Shown here piece after piece: positions 21,241 to 32,022 of a stretch of 64,000 nucleotides of DNA (position 1 is the stretch's first letter; each line of letters begins with the position of its first letter). The DNA comes from Cycas panzhihuaensis (taxonomy: Eukaryota > Cycadophyta), in NCBI GenBank assembly GCA_023213395.1, contig CM041465.1, forward strand, positions 210,497,741 through 210,561,740, in the 5' to 3' direction. Under the pieces are notes generated by a model, which worked only from the letters and a program-made list of their open reading frames with translations, was not told where the DNA came from and ran no database searches. The position numbers and the translations under genes are program-made.

Positions 21241-22200
21241 CATTTTGTGGTTCAATTGAACATAGTATGTTTCTGTGACCTAGTTTTACAATAAAAAAAC
21301 AATGCCTTTGGAATCTTCAAGTGTTTTAATGTACCATTTAAGTAAATTTTTTGGAGATTCATGACTACTGCTCTGAGATGGGCTTTGTTCCTCCTCTAAT
21401 GTATTTTGTTCTTCTTCAATTAGTTGTGGTTGTTCTGAGGCGTTGTCTTCTTGACGTTCACTATCTGATGTATCTTCTTCTGTAGTGGTTATTTCAAAAA
21501 TTTCCTCGTTTAGTAGATCTTTCTGAACACTCCCTTCAATTTCTATATATTCTCATCTTTCTTCTTGTTTCTCCTATTCATCGAAGATTACATCTCTACT
21601 TATGTAGATCCTATTTGTTTTTGGATCTATGCATCTATATGCTTCAGAATGACTACTATATCCAACCATTATACATTCCAAGCTTTTTTCATCTAATTTT
21701 GTTCTTCTTTCATCAAGAATGTGGACATAAGCTTTACTTCCAAAAATTTTAAAATAACTTACATTTGGTTTTCTGCCTGACCATGCTTCTTTAGGAGTTA
21801 TCTTATCCAGAGCCTAAGTTGAGCTTTTGTTGATAAGATAAACCGTTGTATTGATTGCTTTTGCTCAGTATGCTTTTGTCAATCCTTTTTCACTGATCAT
21901 TCTTCTTACCATCTCCATAATTGTCCTGTTCATGCATTCTGCTATTCCATTTGATTAAGGTGTATACGGAGTAGTTAGTTGTTTTTATATCCCATTCTTT
22001 TTACAAAATAGACAATTCTTTTGATTTGAACTCACCTCCTCTGTCTGAACAAAGGATCTTGATTTTACATTCACTTTCTAGTTCAACTTGTGCTTTAAAA
22101 TCTTTAAAATAATCTAGGACTTTGGATTTTGCTGGAGAGAAAGTAAACCCAGGTTTTTCGAGAAAAGTCATCAATGAATGTAAGAAAGCACCTAGCACCG
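21241..22200 (-). pseudogene. Copia integrase core and C-terminus of element J
   Basis: Minus-strand remnants include the linker rich in Glu and Ser (about 21340-21560), the SRDVIFDE-like block near 21590, KVFGSKAYVHI-like sequence near 21730 and the ITPKEAW block near 21800. The frame 22001-22198 includes CSDRGGEFKSKEL with the second catalytic Asp. Stops interrupt it at several points. Confidence 0.8.
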
Positions 22201-22697
22201 TTTATTGAGTTTGGTGTTATTGGTCCACATAAATCTATATGAATTAATTCCAATTTCTTCTGTGCTCTCCATGTGCTTTGTTGAAAAGGAATACGATGAT
22301 TTTTTCCCATCATACAGCTTTTGTATACAAATGATTCAAAGGACATGTCAGGTAATCCATCCACCATATTAGATTTTTTTAATAATTCTAATCTCCTATT
22401 TGCAATATGCCCATACATGGAATGCCAAATTTCATTAACAACGTTGTTAGCAGCAAAAGATTTTATATAAGTGTTAGGCAAAACAAATGTTGAAATCAAC
22501 TTATAAAGATTATTGATTTCAATCCCTTTTGCTATTACAATGCCATTTTTCTTTGTGTCATGAATATGACAACTCCCATCTACATTAAACATGACTTGCA
22601 ATTCTTTTTTCTTCAATTGAGATACAAAGAGCATATATCTTTTTAGACCATGTACATATAAAACATCTCCAATGTTTTTGAATTTTCCATCAATTTC
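22104..22697 (-). pseudogene. GAG-pre-integrase and integrase N-part of element J
   Basis: The open frame 22104-22634 carries protease-end sequence (LFVSQLKKK), the zinc finger (IWHSMYGHI and SCMMGKNHR, with one Cys changed) and LIHIDLCGPIT and FLTFIDDFSRKTW of the integrase core. K is inserted immediately upstream in protease sequence. Confidence 0.85.
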
Positions 22698-23115
22698 TGT
22701 TAAACCTTATGTTTAAATGTTAAGTTAATGTACTTTTATTTTTCATGTAATATATGCACTTTGCTCACATGAGAGCCCAAAAGGACACATGTCCAACATG
22801 CAAGGCATGTATCTTGGATGTTTGACACTTGTCAAACATCCAAGGCCTTAGGTCTCTCATTTCACTCTATATAATGAGACCTCTCCTCATTGTCTCATAG
22901 AAGAGTTGGAGTTGTATTGTCATGCTATCAGTTTGCTAATCAAACTGTTTCTTCTTGGGAGGTTGGACCAATTCCAACTCCACATATTGGGTATCATTTT
23001 CTCTTGCTCCTATTTCTCTTTGTGTTCTTTATGCTTTCATGCTTTCATGCATTTGTAGTATTGTGCTTGTACTTATGATCTTGGGACTAATGTGGCCCAA
23101 TGCCCATTTTTCACA
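22698..23115 (+). repeat. 5' LTR of element K
   Basis: Starts TGTTAAACC and ends TTTTCACA. TATA box TCTATATAATGAG at about 22866-22878. A perfect inverted repeat with 14-bp arms (CTTGGATGTTTGAC and its complement, loop ACTT) lies at 22813-22844. Confidence 0.95.
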
Positions 23116-23117
23116 TT

Positions 23118-23129
23118 TGGTATCAGAGC
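23118..23129 (+). promoter_or_regulatory. Primer binding site of element K
   Basis: Exact TGGTATCAGAGC, two bases after the LTR. Confidence 0.95.
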
Positions 23130-25036
23130 TGAAAGGTCTCTGAACTTAGCTTGTTTAAGCACTGTTAGTTTTTTATCTCTGTCATTTGTTTTTGGAAATC
23201 TGTACACCAACTCAACAGGCTGTCCAAGCTCAACTCAGCATTGAGGAAATCAGTCTTCAGCAGCTCCAGCTCAGTCAAGGCACTGCCAAGTCAGCAGGCT
23301 CCTGCCATCTCAGCACTCAAAGTGCCACATCATCGCAGTGCACAACAAGACTGCCCAACTCAAAGATTCGCCTGTCGAATCGCCAACTTAGCTGAGTCAA
23401 GACACCACCGCTTCTTTCACTGTGAGCCCAGCTGTCATCAGCACACTGTCAATTAACACCCCCCTAGCACACTGCTCCACTCATTAGCATCGTTTCACCA
23501 CCGTTTTAGCACTGTCACCGAGTCATCGCCCATATTGCGCCTCTTCACATCGCTAACTCACCGTATAAGTCAAGACACAACAAGACTTTCATCGTCTAAT
23601 CATCGGTGCATCAAACCGCCAAAGACACGCCCAAAGACTCAAACTTTGCATTCAAACTGCCAACTCAAGAAGATTCCACCATCACCGTCCACCAAGATTC
23701 CTCATCACGAAGTCACAGCAGTCGCCTAACAAGATTCATTGTGTTGCTACCAAGAAGTGCATGTACCAAGATCACCGGCTCATTTCAAGCAAATCAACGA
23801 TCCAACAAGATTCATTACATCGCTACCATGCCGAGTCAAGACAACTCACCGCTAACTCTTCAAAGACATCGCCTACCGCCACCAAAGCAGTGGAAAATCA
23901 AATCTGTTGATAGCATATTTTTTGAACAATATGCTCATGTGAATCATTTTTTTAAAGGTTTTAAGAGATTTTTTTTAAAATTTCTCAAGGGGGGAATCTT
24001 AAAAGACTTTAAGTCTTTATAGCTGGGCCTACTTAAAAAATTTTTTACATTGGCAGTCTTGATTCTCAAAAGTACTTTTGTACTTACTGTTTTTAGCTCT
24101 TTTAGCACACTTTCATGCTATTAAAGCATCATTGAGCTTAATTAATGTAATCAAAAGGAATATTTACATTGTAAAGGTGAAGAAAATTACCACCTAACCC
24201 GCTTTTGGCACCTTGCATGGTGACCTTGGCCTTCTTCACCAAAAAGGGAAGGCTCATTGTGAAACTTAATAAAATCACAATTTTCTTGTTGGATTGTTGA
24301 GACATTTTAAGTCTCAACAGCTGCTGTGTGGAGTTTGTGTTGGCCTTTGGAGCATTTCTTGAGTACACTTTTCTTGTGGCTTCATCACTTCATCAGATTT
24401 TGAAGGTTAAAAGGAACCCTCTTTTGCTGTCATCAAAGGTTCCTTACATCATTTTTTTTAAGCACTCAAAGTACTTTATCATTGTACTCAAGCATACATA
24501 GCACCTCACTTGGATCATAAAGCATTTGAAATCTGTTTTGTGCTCATTCTCTCATTGCTTCTTAAGAAGCATACTTTGTAAGCCAAAAGGCATAAAAATC
24601 CAAGTAAGAAGATTCACTTAGACTTGTTTAAAAGTGAATTTAAAATCTATTGGAGAGGCTCGAAAAAGGTTCAAACCTTGCCTCTAAATTAACCTTAAGC
24701 TTGGTGCATTCCCTAGGGGACCAACCGACTGCATTTGGCCAAGTGCACCGACAATTAAGGTTGCTTGAGGGAAAGGAGGTTCGAAAAGGGTGTTATTGAA
24801 ATGTGAATCCCATGGAAAGCATGGTACGTCCATGCAGATCAACCCTACCTGCCTTGTCCTAGATTTAACTTGGTCCAACTCAATAGCCAGAGTCCTCCAC
24901 CTCTCTTCACCCCACCGGTTGTTGGATCTTCTTGTAAAATCAGGACTGGTGGTGTTGTTTGAGGGTGGGTCTTAAGCGACGAAGCTTTGAAGTTTCCAAG
25001 TTATCTGCTAGCTTCAAGTGTTAATCAAGTGAAAAG
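23130..25036 (+). other. Long 5' leader of element K
   Basis: About 1.9 kb of untranslated leader. The first 800 bp are C/A-rich, with short open frames that have no recognisable domain. From about 24200 it parallels the leader of element G, including a covarying hairpin (24295-24319). A strongly conserved block of about 250 bp (24650-24900) lies just before gag. Such leaders carry packaging and translation signals in related elements; that role is inferred here. Confidence 0.75.
24295..24319 (+). other. Conserved hairpin in the K leader
   Basis: Stem TGTTGAGAC/GTCTCAACA around loop ATTTTAA. The equivalent in G (38301-38325) keeps the loop and swaps an A-T pair for G-C. Confidence 0.6.
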
Positions 25037-26113
25037 ATGGCTGCCATACATATGCTTAATGCATGTACCATAAGGCTAACGGGGCAATCAAATTATCAAG
25101 AATGGAAAAGAATCACAAAGAATCTCTTGATAATGAATGAGTTCTGGGGATATGTTTCTGGAAGAATCCCCAATCCTACACTTGTGGCTAATAATAATCA
25201 ACCTGCACCTGTGGATGTTGGACTTGTTGCTGCATGGGAGGCCAAAGACGAAATTGCTTTGGCATTCATTCGTATGGTTGTGGACATAAATGTAGACCAA
25301 AATATTTCTTCTGCACAATCTTCTAAAGATGCATGGGACACATTGTCCTCTTTGTATGAAAGGCGAGATGAAGCTCGCATTTTGATGATAAAAGCAAAAT
25401 TGTACTCCATCAAATTTGTAAAGCCGATGTCGGCATTCTTGTCCTCCATTAAGGAGGTTTGTAATGAATTAACTACTTTAGGTAGTTCAGCCACAAGAGA
25501 TGAAATCATAGCCTCCATCACAAAAGCATTACCAAAGGACTACAACGGCTTTATATCATCAACTACACGAGATGGTTCACTAAGGGGGATGACATTCAAT
25601 CAACTTGAAAGCTTATTGCTTCAAGAAGAACAAATTTATGCTAAGGATAATGAAGAACCATCTACAACAGGTGCTTTCACAAAGAAGGGCAAAGACAAAT
25701 CAAAAATCCAAAACCGCATTCACAAAAGCTTTGGAAATATGAACATTGGATCTTCCAAGTCCAATGTAGTATGCCATTATTGTGGCATACCTGGCCACAT
25801 TGCACCTGAGTGCAGAAAGAAGCAAGCGGATCTTCGAAGACAGCAGCAGCGTACAAGGTCAAAGACAACAAAGAAACCACGTGGTCAAAGACAACAAAGC
25901 CCACGACATCAGTTTCAACAAAGGTTCCAACAGTCAGATCAGCAGCAGAATCCCCCTCGACCAAATCGAGGTGCCTATCGAGGAGGTCTAAGAGGAGGGG
26001 GGGGTCAAAGAGGTGGCTACCAACGCCATTATAATCAGTTTGTCAATGAAGACAAACTACTTTGTGCATACCAATCAAGCAACATTGACAACACTTGGAT
26101 TGTCGATTCGTGA
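25037..26113 (+). pseudogene. Copia gag and protease start of element K
   Basis: A 358-codon frame starts MAAIHMLNACTIRLTG, the same gag start as in G. It contains the capsid domain (NYQEWKRI, AWDTLSSLYERRDEA, ISSTTRDGSL), one intact zinc knuckle CHYCGIPGHIAPEC near residues 240-253, a basic Gln/Arg/Gly-rich tail, and DNTWIVDS at the protease active site. There a GGA codon position reads TGA, ending the frame. This gag looks intact on its own, so K could still supply capsid. I chose the ATG at 25037 because it matches the G start. Confidence 0.9.
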
Positions 26114-26660
26114 GCTTCTCGACATATGACAGTGGAGTGAAGAACTCCTATGCAACATCAAGGAAGGTAAAGGTCAATCAGTGACCTTTGGAAATGCTGA
26201 ATCGATTGAGATTTCGTGAATAGGCACCATAGCTCCTTTTCATTCTCCTCAAAATCCTACCTCATCATTTCCCAACGGATGCCTACTTCATTCCTTCTAT
26301 GGAGAAGAATCGCTATCTGTTAGCCATTGAACAAGCAACACATGAGCGCATTTATTTAAAATGGGAAATGTATCATTTGTGACAAAGATGATCGGATCGT
26401 AGTCGTAGCCCACGAGGATCAAGGTCTTTACAAGTTGGATGCCAATAACATTACTCTTGATTCTGCTTACTTTGGTTCCACATCTTTGTCAAAAATTCAG
26501 TTATGGCATCAACGTCTAGGACATTTAAGCCTAGACAATCTGAAGCAAATGATATACAAAAGCATGGTGTATGGGCTTCCAAAGATGTATGGTTCAAAAT
26601 GTCTTTATGAAGCTTGCATAATGGGGACACAACATCTACCGCCTTTTTCCTAAAGGCAAA
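26114..26660 (+). pseudogene. Protease and GAG-pre-integrase of element K
   Basis: Beyond the TGA, sequence homologous to G protease continues with single-base losses. The frame 26435-26653 carries the HHCC finger (QLWHQRLGHLSLDNL, CLYEACIMGTQH, one Cys to Tyr). An extra T run near 26640 shifts the frame. Confidence 0.82.
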
Positions 26661-27600
26661 GCATGGCGTGCATCTTATCCTTTGCAATCAGTTCACTCGG
26701 ACTTCTGTGGACCCATGTCCACCCAATCCTTTGGAGGAGCAAAGGTACTACATATCTTTTATTGATGACTTCTCTCACAAAGTCTGGGTCTACTTCCTAA
26801 AGCATAAATCAGAGGCCTTCTCCAAGTTCAAAGAGTTCAAGGCGGAAGTAGAAAATGAATCTGGCTACTCAATTGGCACATTAAGGTCAGATAATGGAGG
26901 TGAATTCACTTCAAATGAATTCAACCAATTTTGCAAGGATAATGGAATTCGGAGACAACTCACTGCTCCTCATACTCCTCAGCAAAATGGAGTCTCCGAG
27001 AGGATGAATAGAACTTTGGCTAATAAAGCCAAAACAATGATGCATGCAAAAGGGCTTCCAAGAGCTTACTGGGCCGAACCATTTCATACAGCTGCCTATG
27101 TGGCCAATCGGAGTCCTACAACAACAGTCACCAATATCACACCTGAGGAGGCATGGTCTGGTAAGAAGCCAACTATCAGCCATTTGAGGACATTCAGGTG
27201 TACTGCATATATGCACATACCAGATCAACAAAGAACAAAGTTGGACAAACATAGCCTCAAATGCATCTTTGTAGGATATGCAATCCATAGCAAAGCCTAC
27301 AAGTTGTATGATCCAGTTGGGAGAAAAATGCATCTCTCAAGAGATGTAATCTTTGTTGAGGATGATCAAAAAGAGTTGGATATGGCATCAATCCAACCCC
27401 CCATTGACAAAGGGAAAAAGATTGTTGAGGACTTCTCTTCCCCTCAATCTTACACACCATGTTCTTCATCTGCACCTTCCGTACACCATCTACTTCATCT
27501 TCATCCGCTCCACTTGAACCTTCCACTTCATCTTCTGCCGCTCCTACACTTAGACCGTAAGATATTGAGGTTCATGCCACATCATTTCGTGGTTACCTAA
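26614..27600 (+). pseudogene. Integrase of element K
   Basis: A 328-codon frame contains FIDDFSHKVW, RSDNGGEF (second catalytic Asp) and NGVSERMNRT (catalytic Glu). It then has ITPEEAW, the C-terminal IPDQQRTKLDKHSLKCIFVG block and SRDVIF. The first catalytic Asp lies in the HSD motif near 26700, which falls in another frame, so the enzyme is broken at its start. After residue 270 the frame shifts into a His/Leu/Pro-rich reading that is not native. Confidence 0.87.
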
Positions 27601-28540
27601 GTGGTACACTCAAACCAAGACAGATGGTCATATCATTGAAGGGAAACGTCCATCAAAGTATCGCCAGCAAACAAACTTTGCACTTATGGCTGAAGTGCTT
27701 TCTATTGATGAGCCTACTACCTTTGCAGAGGCTTCACAAAGTGATAGTTGCAAAGCTGCCATGGATGAGGAGTTTCAATCCATTCACAAAAATGGTACTT
27801 GGGACTTGGTAATTGCCTCCACACAAACAGTAATCATTGTAAATGGGTCTACAAGACCAAATTCCATTCTGATGGGACACTCAAGCGACATAAAGCAAGA
27901 CTTGTAGCAAAGGGGTTTAAACAAAAGAAGGAATTGATTACGAGGAGACCTTTGCACTGTAGCAAACATGAACACCATCGACTTCTCTTGGCCTTAGCCG
28001 CACAATGCAAATGGGCGTATGTCGATGGACGTGAAGAGCGCCTTCCTCAACGGCGATCTTCAAGAGGAGGTATACTTGGAGCAACCTCCACGGTTACAAG
28101 GAACAAGGCAAGGAGCATTTGGTATGTCGCCTCAAGAAGGCTTTGTATGGCTTGAAGCAAGCTCCTAGGGCATGGTACGCAAAAATCGATGAATACTTTT
28201 TGAGACATGGGTTTCATCGATCCACATCTGATCCAAACTTGTACATCAAACATGAACATCACCATGTCACTTATATTGCCTTGTATGTAGATGACTTAGT
28301 GATCACGGGTGATGACACTAAGCTCATCAATGTTCTCGGGATGATTTGAAGAGAAGTTTTGAGATGACCGATCTTGGACTTCTCCATTACTTTTTAGGCT
28401 TTGAGGTATGGCAATGTACCAAAGCTATATCTTTATTTCCCAAGCAAAATATTCTTGGGACATCTTGCAGAGATTCGTGGTGCATGATCGCAAGACGGAC
28501 CTACACCCATGGAGAACGGCACCAAGCATTCTCTTAATGA
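27601..28540 (+). pseudogene. Reverse transcriptase of element K
   Basis: Pieces in several frames cover the linker (27686 on), [35 protein letters not shown]-like sequence near 28030, and the open frame 28119-28349 with [19 protein letters not shown] and YVDDLVITG. There is a 1-nt gain near 28090 and a 1-nt loss near 28338. Confidence 0.87.
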
Positions 28541-29242
28541 GGAAGCTGAACCAGCAGATTCCACTCTTTATCGACAGTTGATTGGTAGCTTGATATACCT
28601 CACCAACACTCGTCCAGACATCTCATTTGCAGTTGGGATTTGCTCTCGCTTCATGTCTCAACCCAATCAGAAGCATTGGCAAGCAGCAAAACGCATACTC
28701 AAGTATATCAAAGGAACATTGCAGCTTGGACTTGAGTATGTACATAAGGAGAACTTCACTTTGGAGGGGTTCTCTGATTCTGATTGGGCAGGATGCCAGG
28801 ATAGCAGGAAATCTACCTCGAGTTACTGTTTTACCCTTGGTTCAGCAGCTGTTTCATGGAGTTGCAAGAAGCAACCAAATGTCACCTTGTCCTCCACTGA
28901 AGGTAATACAAAGTCTGCGGTGGCGTAGCTTGTGAGGCTATCTGGCTCGACGGATTCTTGGTGAGCTTGGATTTCAGCAGCAGCCTGACCGACCTTCATT
29001 GTGACAATCAGAGTGTCCTCAAGCTAACTAAGAATCCTGTTTTCCACGCATGGACCAAGCATATTGAAGTTCACCACCATTTTATCAGGGAGCATGTACA
29101 CAGTGGTGAGATCACACTTCAATATCGACCAACGGAGCAACAGATGGCAGATATCTTTACCAAGCCACTTGGTAGAGACAAGTTTGTAAAATTTAGAGAT
29201 GGTCTTGGTGTCCGACTTAACATTGTAAACAGTAAGGGGGGG
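28509..29242 (+). pseudogene. RNase H and polypurine tract of element K
   Basis: The frame 28509-28928 holds the end of reverse transcriptase and RNase H (LIGSLIYLTNTRPDI, GFSDSDWAGCQDSRKST). The frame 28958-29248 holds the terminal blocks (DNQSVLKLTKNPVFHAWTKHIEV, ADIFTKPLGRDKF). A frameshift near 28928 separates them. The polypurine tract AAGGGGGGG (29234-29242) adjoins the LTR. Confidence 0.87.
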
Positions 29243-29661
29243 TGTTAAACCTTATGTTTAAATGTTAAGTTAATGTACTTTTATTTTTCATGTAATATAT
29301 GCACCTTTGCTCACATGAGAGCCCAAAAGGACACATGTCCAACATGCAAGGCATGTATCTTGGATGTTTGACACTTGTCAAACATCCAAGGCCTTAGGTC
29401 TCTCATTTCACTCTATATAATGAGACCTCTCCTCATTGTCTAATAGAAGAGTTGGAGTTGTATTGTCATGCTATCAGTTTGCTAATCAAACTGTTTCTTC
29501 TTGGGAGGTTGGACCAATTCCAACTCCACATATTGGGTATCATTTTCTCTTGCTCCTATTTCTCTTTGTGTTCTTTATGCTTTCATGCTTTCATGCATTT
29601 GTAGTATTGTGCTTGTACTTATGATCTTGGGACTAATGTGGCCTAATGCCCATTTTTCACA
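29243..29661 (+). repeat. 3' LTR of element K
   Basis: 419 bp; three differences from the 5' LTR (an extra C after GCAC, one C-to-A, one C-to-T). Confidence 0.95.
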
Positions 29662-30807
29662 ATTTCAATAGCTACAATGCCTTTTCCTTTGATTTACAAA
29701 TCCCAAGCTCAACAAATTTATTGAAAAAGTATGGTCGTAGTGTTTCAAACCATTCCTTTTTACTGGCCATATGATTTGATGCTCTTGAATCTATGTACCA
29801 GTCTTCATCATTATTGGTGCATATAGAAAGAGCTACAATGAATGGAGTTTCTTCCTCTTTTTCTTCCTGCTCTTTGCTATAATGCCCCTCTGCTCTTTTC
29901 CCTCTCTGAATCTCAACTTGCTTCTGTGGACGCCAATTTAAAGAATGTCTTGTTCTCCCACAATAAAAACAATTTCGTGAGCTTTGAAATCTACATTCAC
30001 TAGACAAGTGGCCATACCTTCCGTAGTGAAAACATTCACTGGTTTCTCTTGGTCTTCCTTCTGTTGCCCAGGAACCTCTTCCACATCTTTCTTGTGAAAA
30101 AGTGGGTTTGTTTGGAGATCAAGCCCATCCTCTGGTGTTTTTGCCATGTCCTCTCCACATCTTCCTTGGTCTTCCTTTGCCTTCCAAAGTTAGCTTTGAT
30201 GCAAACGCTTCCTCGAAGTTTGTGCCTTCCTCATACCATTTGTTTCTTTGCTCTTGTCGAAGCATATAACGTGTTAATGTGTCAAAAGACATGTTTGCAA
30301 TGTGGCCTTCTATGATAAGAGTATTTACCATAGTATCAAATGATTTTGGTAATTTATTAATAATTAGTTGGACAAGTTCGACATCCGTTAGGGTTTCACT
30401 TGCAAATGCTAAACCATTTCTAATTTCAACAATCTTGGTTGTGAAATCAGTTATTGTTTCTCCTTCCTTGAGATAAATATGTATAGTTCCTCCCTACGTG
30501 AGATGATTTGTGTCTCATTTTTCCTGCTATATAATGAGGCTAAAATATTCCATGCTTGAGATGAGGATGTGACAGAATTAACATGGCTAATTATAGTATC
30601 TTCTATAGACAGCAAAATTGCAGATAGGGCCAATCTATCTCTTTCTTCCCAACTGCCTATAAGTGCAATATCAATTGGCTTAACTTCTTTTCCTGTCACT
30701 GTTTCCCAAGCATTCTTTGTCATTAATAATACCTACATTTTCACCTTCCAAATGCTATAGTTTTGGCCATTTAATTTGTCTACTTCACAAAGGTAGAATG
30801 AGGCCAT
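29662..30807 (-). pseudogene. Copia gag and protease of element J
   Basis: Gag starts at an ATG at 30807 (MASFYLCEVDKLNGQNYSIW) and meets TAG 25 codons in. It continues open from 30723 to 30451 (AWETVTGKEVKPIDIALIGSW). After frame changes near 30400-30120, the frame 29672-30007 has a zinc knuckle with a lost last Cys (CFYCGRTRH). It also has the protease site reading DSRASNHMAS instead of DSGAS. Element K separates it from the rest of pol. Confidence 0.85.
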
Positions 30808-31505
30808 TTTTGAGAAAAGATTGATGTATGAAGGTGTAGGAACACAAAAAGTTGATCAAATTGAGGTTCGGCCATACGGTCGTATGACTGTACAAATATG
30901 TGCAGAGAAGTGCAGTTGTATGAATTAATAGAAAAGTGGTCTCAAAAGAAAGATAATGTTTGGGGCTATCCAGATCTATAATTATTTTTGAAAATTTTCT
31001 TTTGAGTTCTTTAGAAAAAGCCTCTGAAGTGTACAAACGTCCTAGGGTTTGACGAGGAAAAATGCTCGTATCTCACAAAATACCCAATGAAAATCTACAA
31101 TCTTGTAGTCAAAAGATCCATATTGAAGAAAGAAGTGTTTGAGTATAATTTTACCTGGTATGACTGAGATAGAAGAGAAAAATCTGCCATGTAAGGGTTT
31201 GATGGGTGCTGATTGAAATTCTTATTTTCTTGCTTAACCGCTATGAATTTGAAGACGACCCTTTTGGATGGATTGATCTACTTGAAGAGACGAACCTTTC
31301 CACCAAATTTTGTTTGAATCTAAGCACTTTGAGAATTTTTGTACAATTCTATATGGTTCTGTACTATTCCATATAGTGACGTACCAACATTCTTCTTGTT
31401 TGCACTAGACCAATTACTCATTGAGAATCTTTACAGTCAATTGTCTCTTAAAATTTCTTGACAGATTTAAGTCTAAACAATCTCAGCACTTGCCCCTTCA
31501 ATCTT
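30808..31505 (-). other. 5' untranslated leader of element J
   Basis: No gene is seen. TACGG/GTAC-type motifs cluster near 30865-30910, just before gag, and near 31335-31395, close to the primer site, as in A and E. Confidence 0.6.
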
Positions 31506-31517
31506 GCTTTGATACCA
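31506..31517 (-). promoter_or_regulatory. Primer binding site of element J
   Basis: Minus strand TGGTATCAAAGC, touching the LTR; one change from the initiator-Met consensus. Confidence 0.9.
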
Positions 31518-31723
31518 TGTCAAAGCAATTAATGATGCAAAGGACAATGATTCAATTCATTCAATGAAGAGAGAAAATCTCTCATATAAATACATCATGT
31601 GTACATAAAAGGCCCAATGCATGTTGGCCAAGTGTTGCCAGTACATGAAAGAGGGGTTGGACACATAACCCTCAACTTTATCTTAGGAACTACAAAAGAT
31701 AGAATATTATTATTATTCTAATA
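31518..31723 (-). repeat. 5' LTR of element J
   Basis: 206 bp, equal in length to 19503-19708; CCATT follows. Confidence 0.95.
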
Positions 31724-31728
31724 CCATT

Positions 31729-32022
31729 GGTAGACATTGGAATTTGATTGATCTTGCAACTTTGACACCACAAAAAATTGTCATGCAAAAGGAATTGTTA
31801 GATTACAAAACTATTTGCATATCCAACATCATAATAGAGATTCCTAGAAGTATTCTTGTCAACTCATCCTTGTTATACTTTAAAATGACCAAGATCAATC
31901 CTATGAAAATTCTTAACAATATATTGCCAAATAAACCTAGATTCATAATTAGTTATATAAAAGAGAAGAGGAAATGGTATGTCATTGACTCTTCAATCTT
32001 TCTAGGTCCCTTGAACAACTAA
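31729..32022 (+). CDS. Unrecognised open frame, right part (split by element J)
   Basis: Ninety-seven codons plus TAA continue in phase from 19502 once the target duplication is collapsed, giving a 147-codon run without a stop. The protein is hydrophobic to basic (Ile, Leu, Lys, Asn), with no motif I can name. About 90 bp after the stop comes a purine run (32111-32120), and further on a plus-strand TATA-like box (near 32307). So it may be the C-terminus of an element polyprotein next to an old LTR. Confidence 0.4.
   Translation, partial: GRHWNLIDLATLTPQKIVMQKELLDYKTICISNIIIEIPRSILVNSSLLYFKMTKINPMKILNNILPNKPRFIISYIKEKRKWYVIDSSIFLGPLNN

Larger units (their letters stand above)
22698..29661 (+). 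mobile_element. Ty1/copia LTR retrotransposon K (young, defective)
   Basis: LTRs of 418 and 419 bp (22698-23115 and 29243-29661) differ at only two substitutions and one indel. Target duplication ATTTC (22693-22697 and 29662-29666) is exact. The order is LTR, primer site, a 1.9-kb leader, gag, protease, integrase, reverse transcriptase, RNase H, G-rich polypurine tract and LTR. Despite the fresh LTRs, gag-pol carries at least eight frameshifting indels relative to the related element G. This suggests that a defective copy was mobilised in trans. Confidence 0.95.
19503..31723 (-). mobile_element. Ty1/copia LTR retrotransposon J, split by K
   Basis: LTRs are 206 bp each (19503-19708 and 31518-31723), start TGTCAAAGC and end CTAATA, with target duplication CCATT (19498-19502 and 31724-31728). 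The primer site lies beside the right LTR and the polypurine tract beside the left, so it reads on the minus strand. Gag-pol is copia in order. Element K (22698-29661) is inserted in the protease region with its own target duplication. Without K the element would be about 5.3 kb. Confidence 0.95.

Noticed and set aside
23535-24022. Two overlapping open frames in the K leader (Ser/Thr/Pro/His-rich)
   Set aside because: They overlap in different frames, have no recognisable domain, and the corresponding G leader does not keep them open. They read as C/A-rich composition rather than genes.
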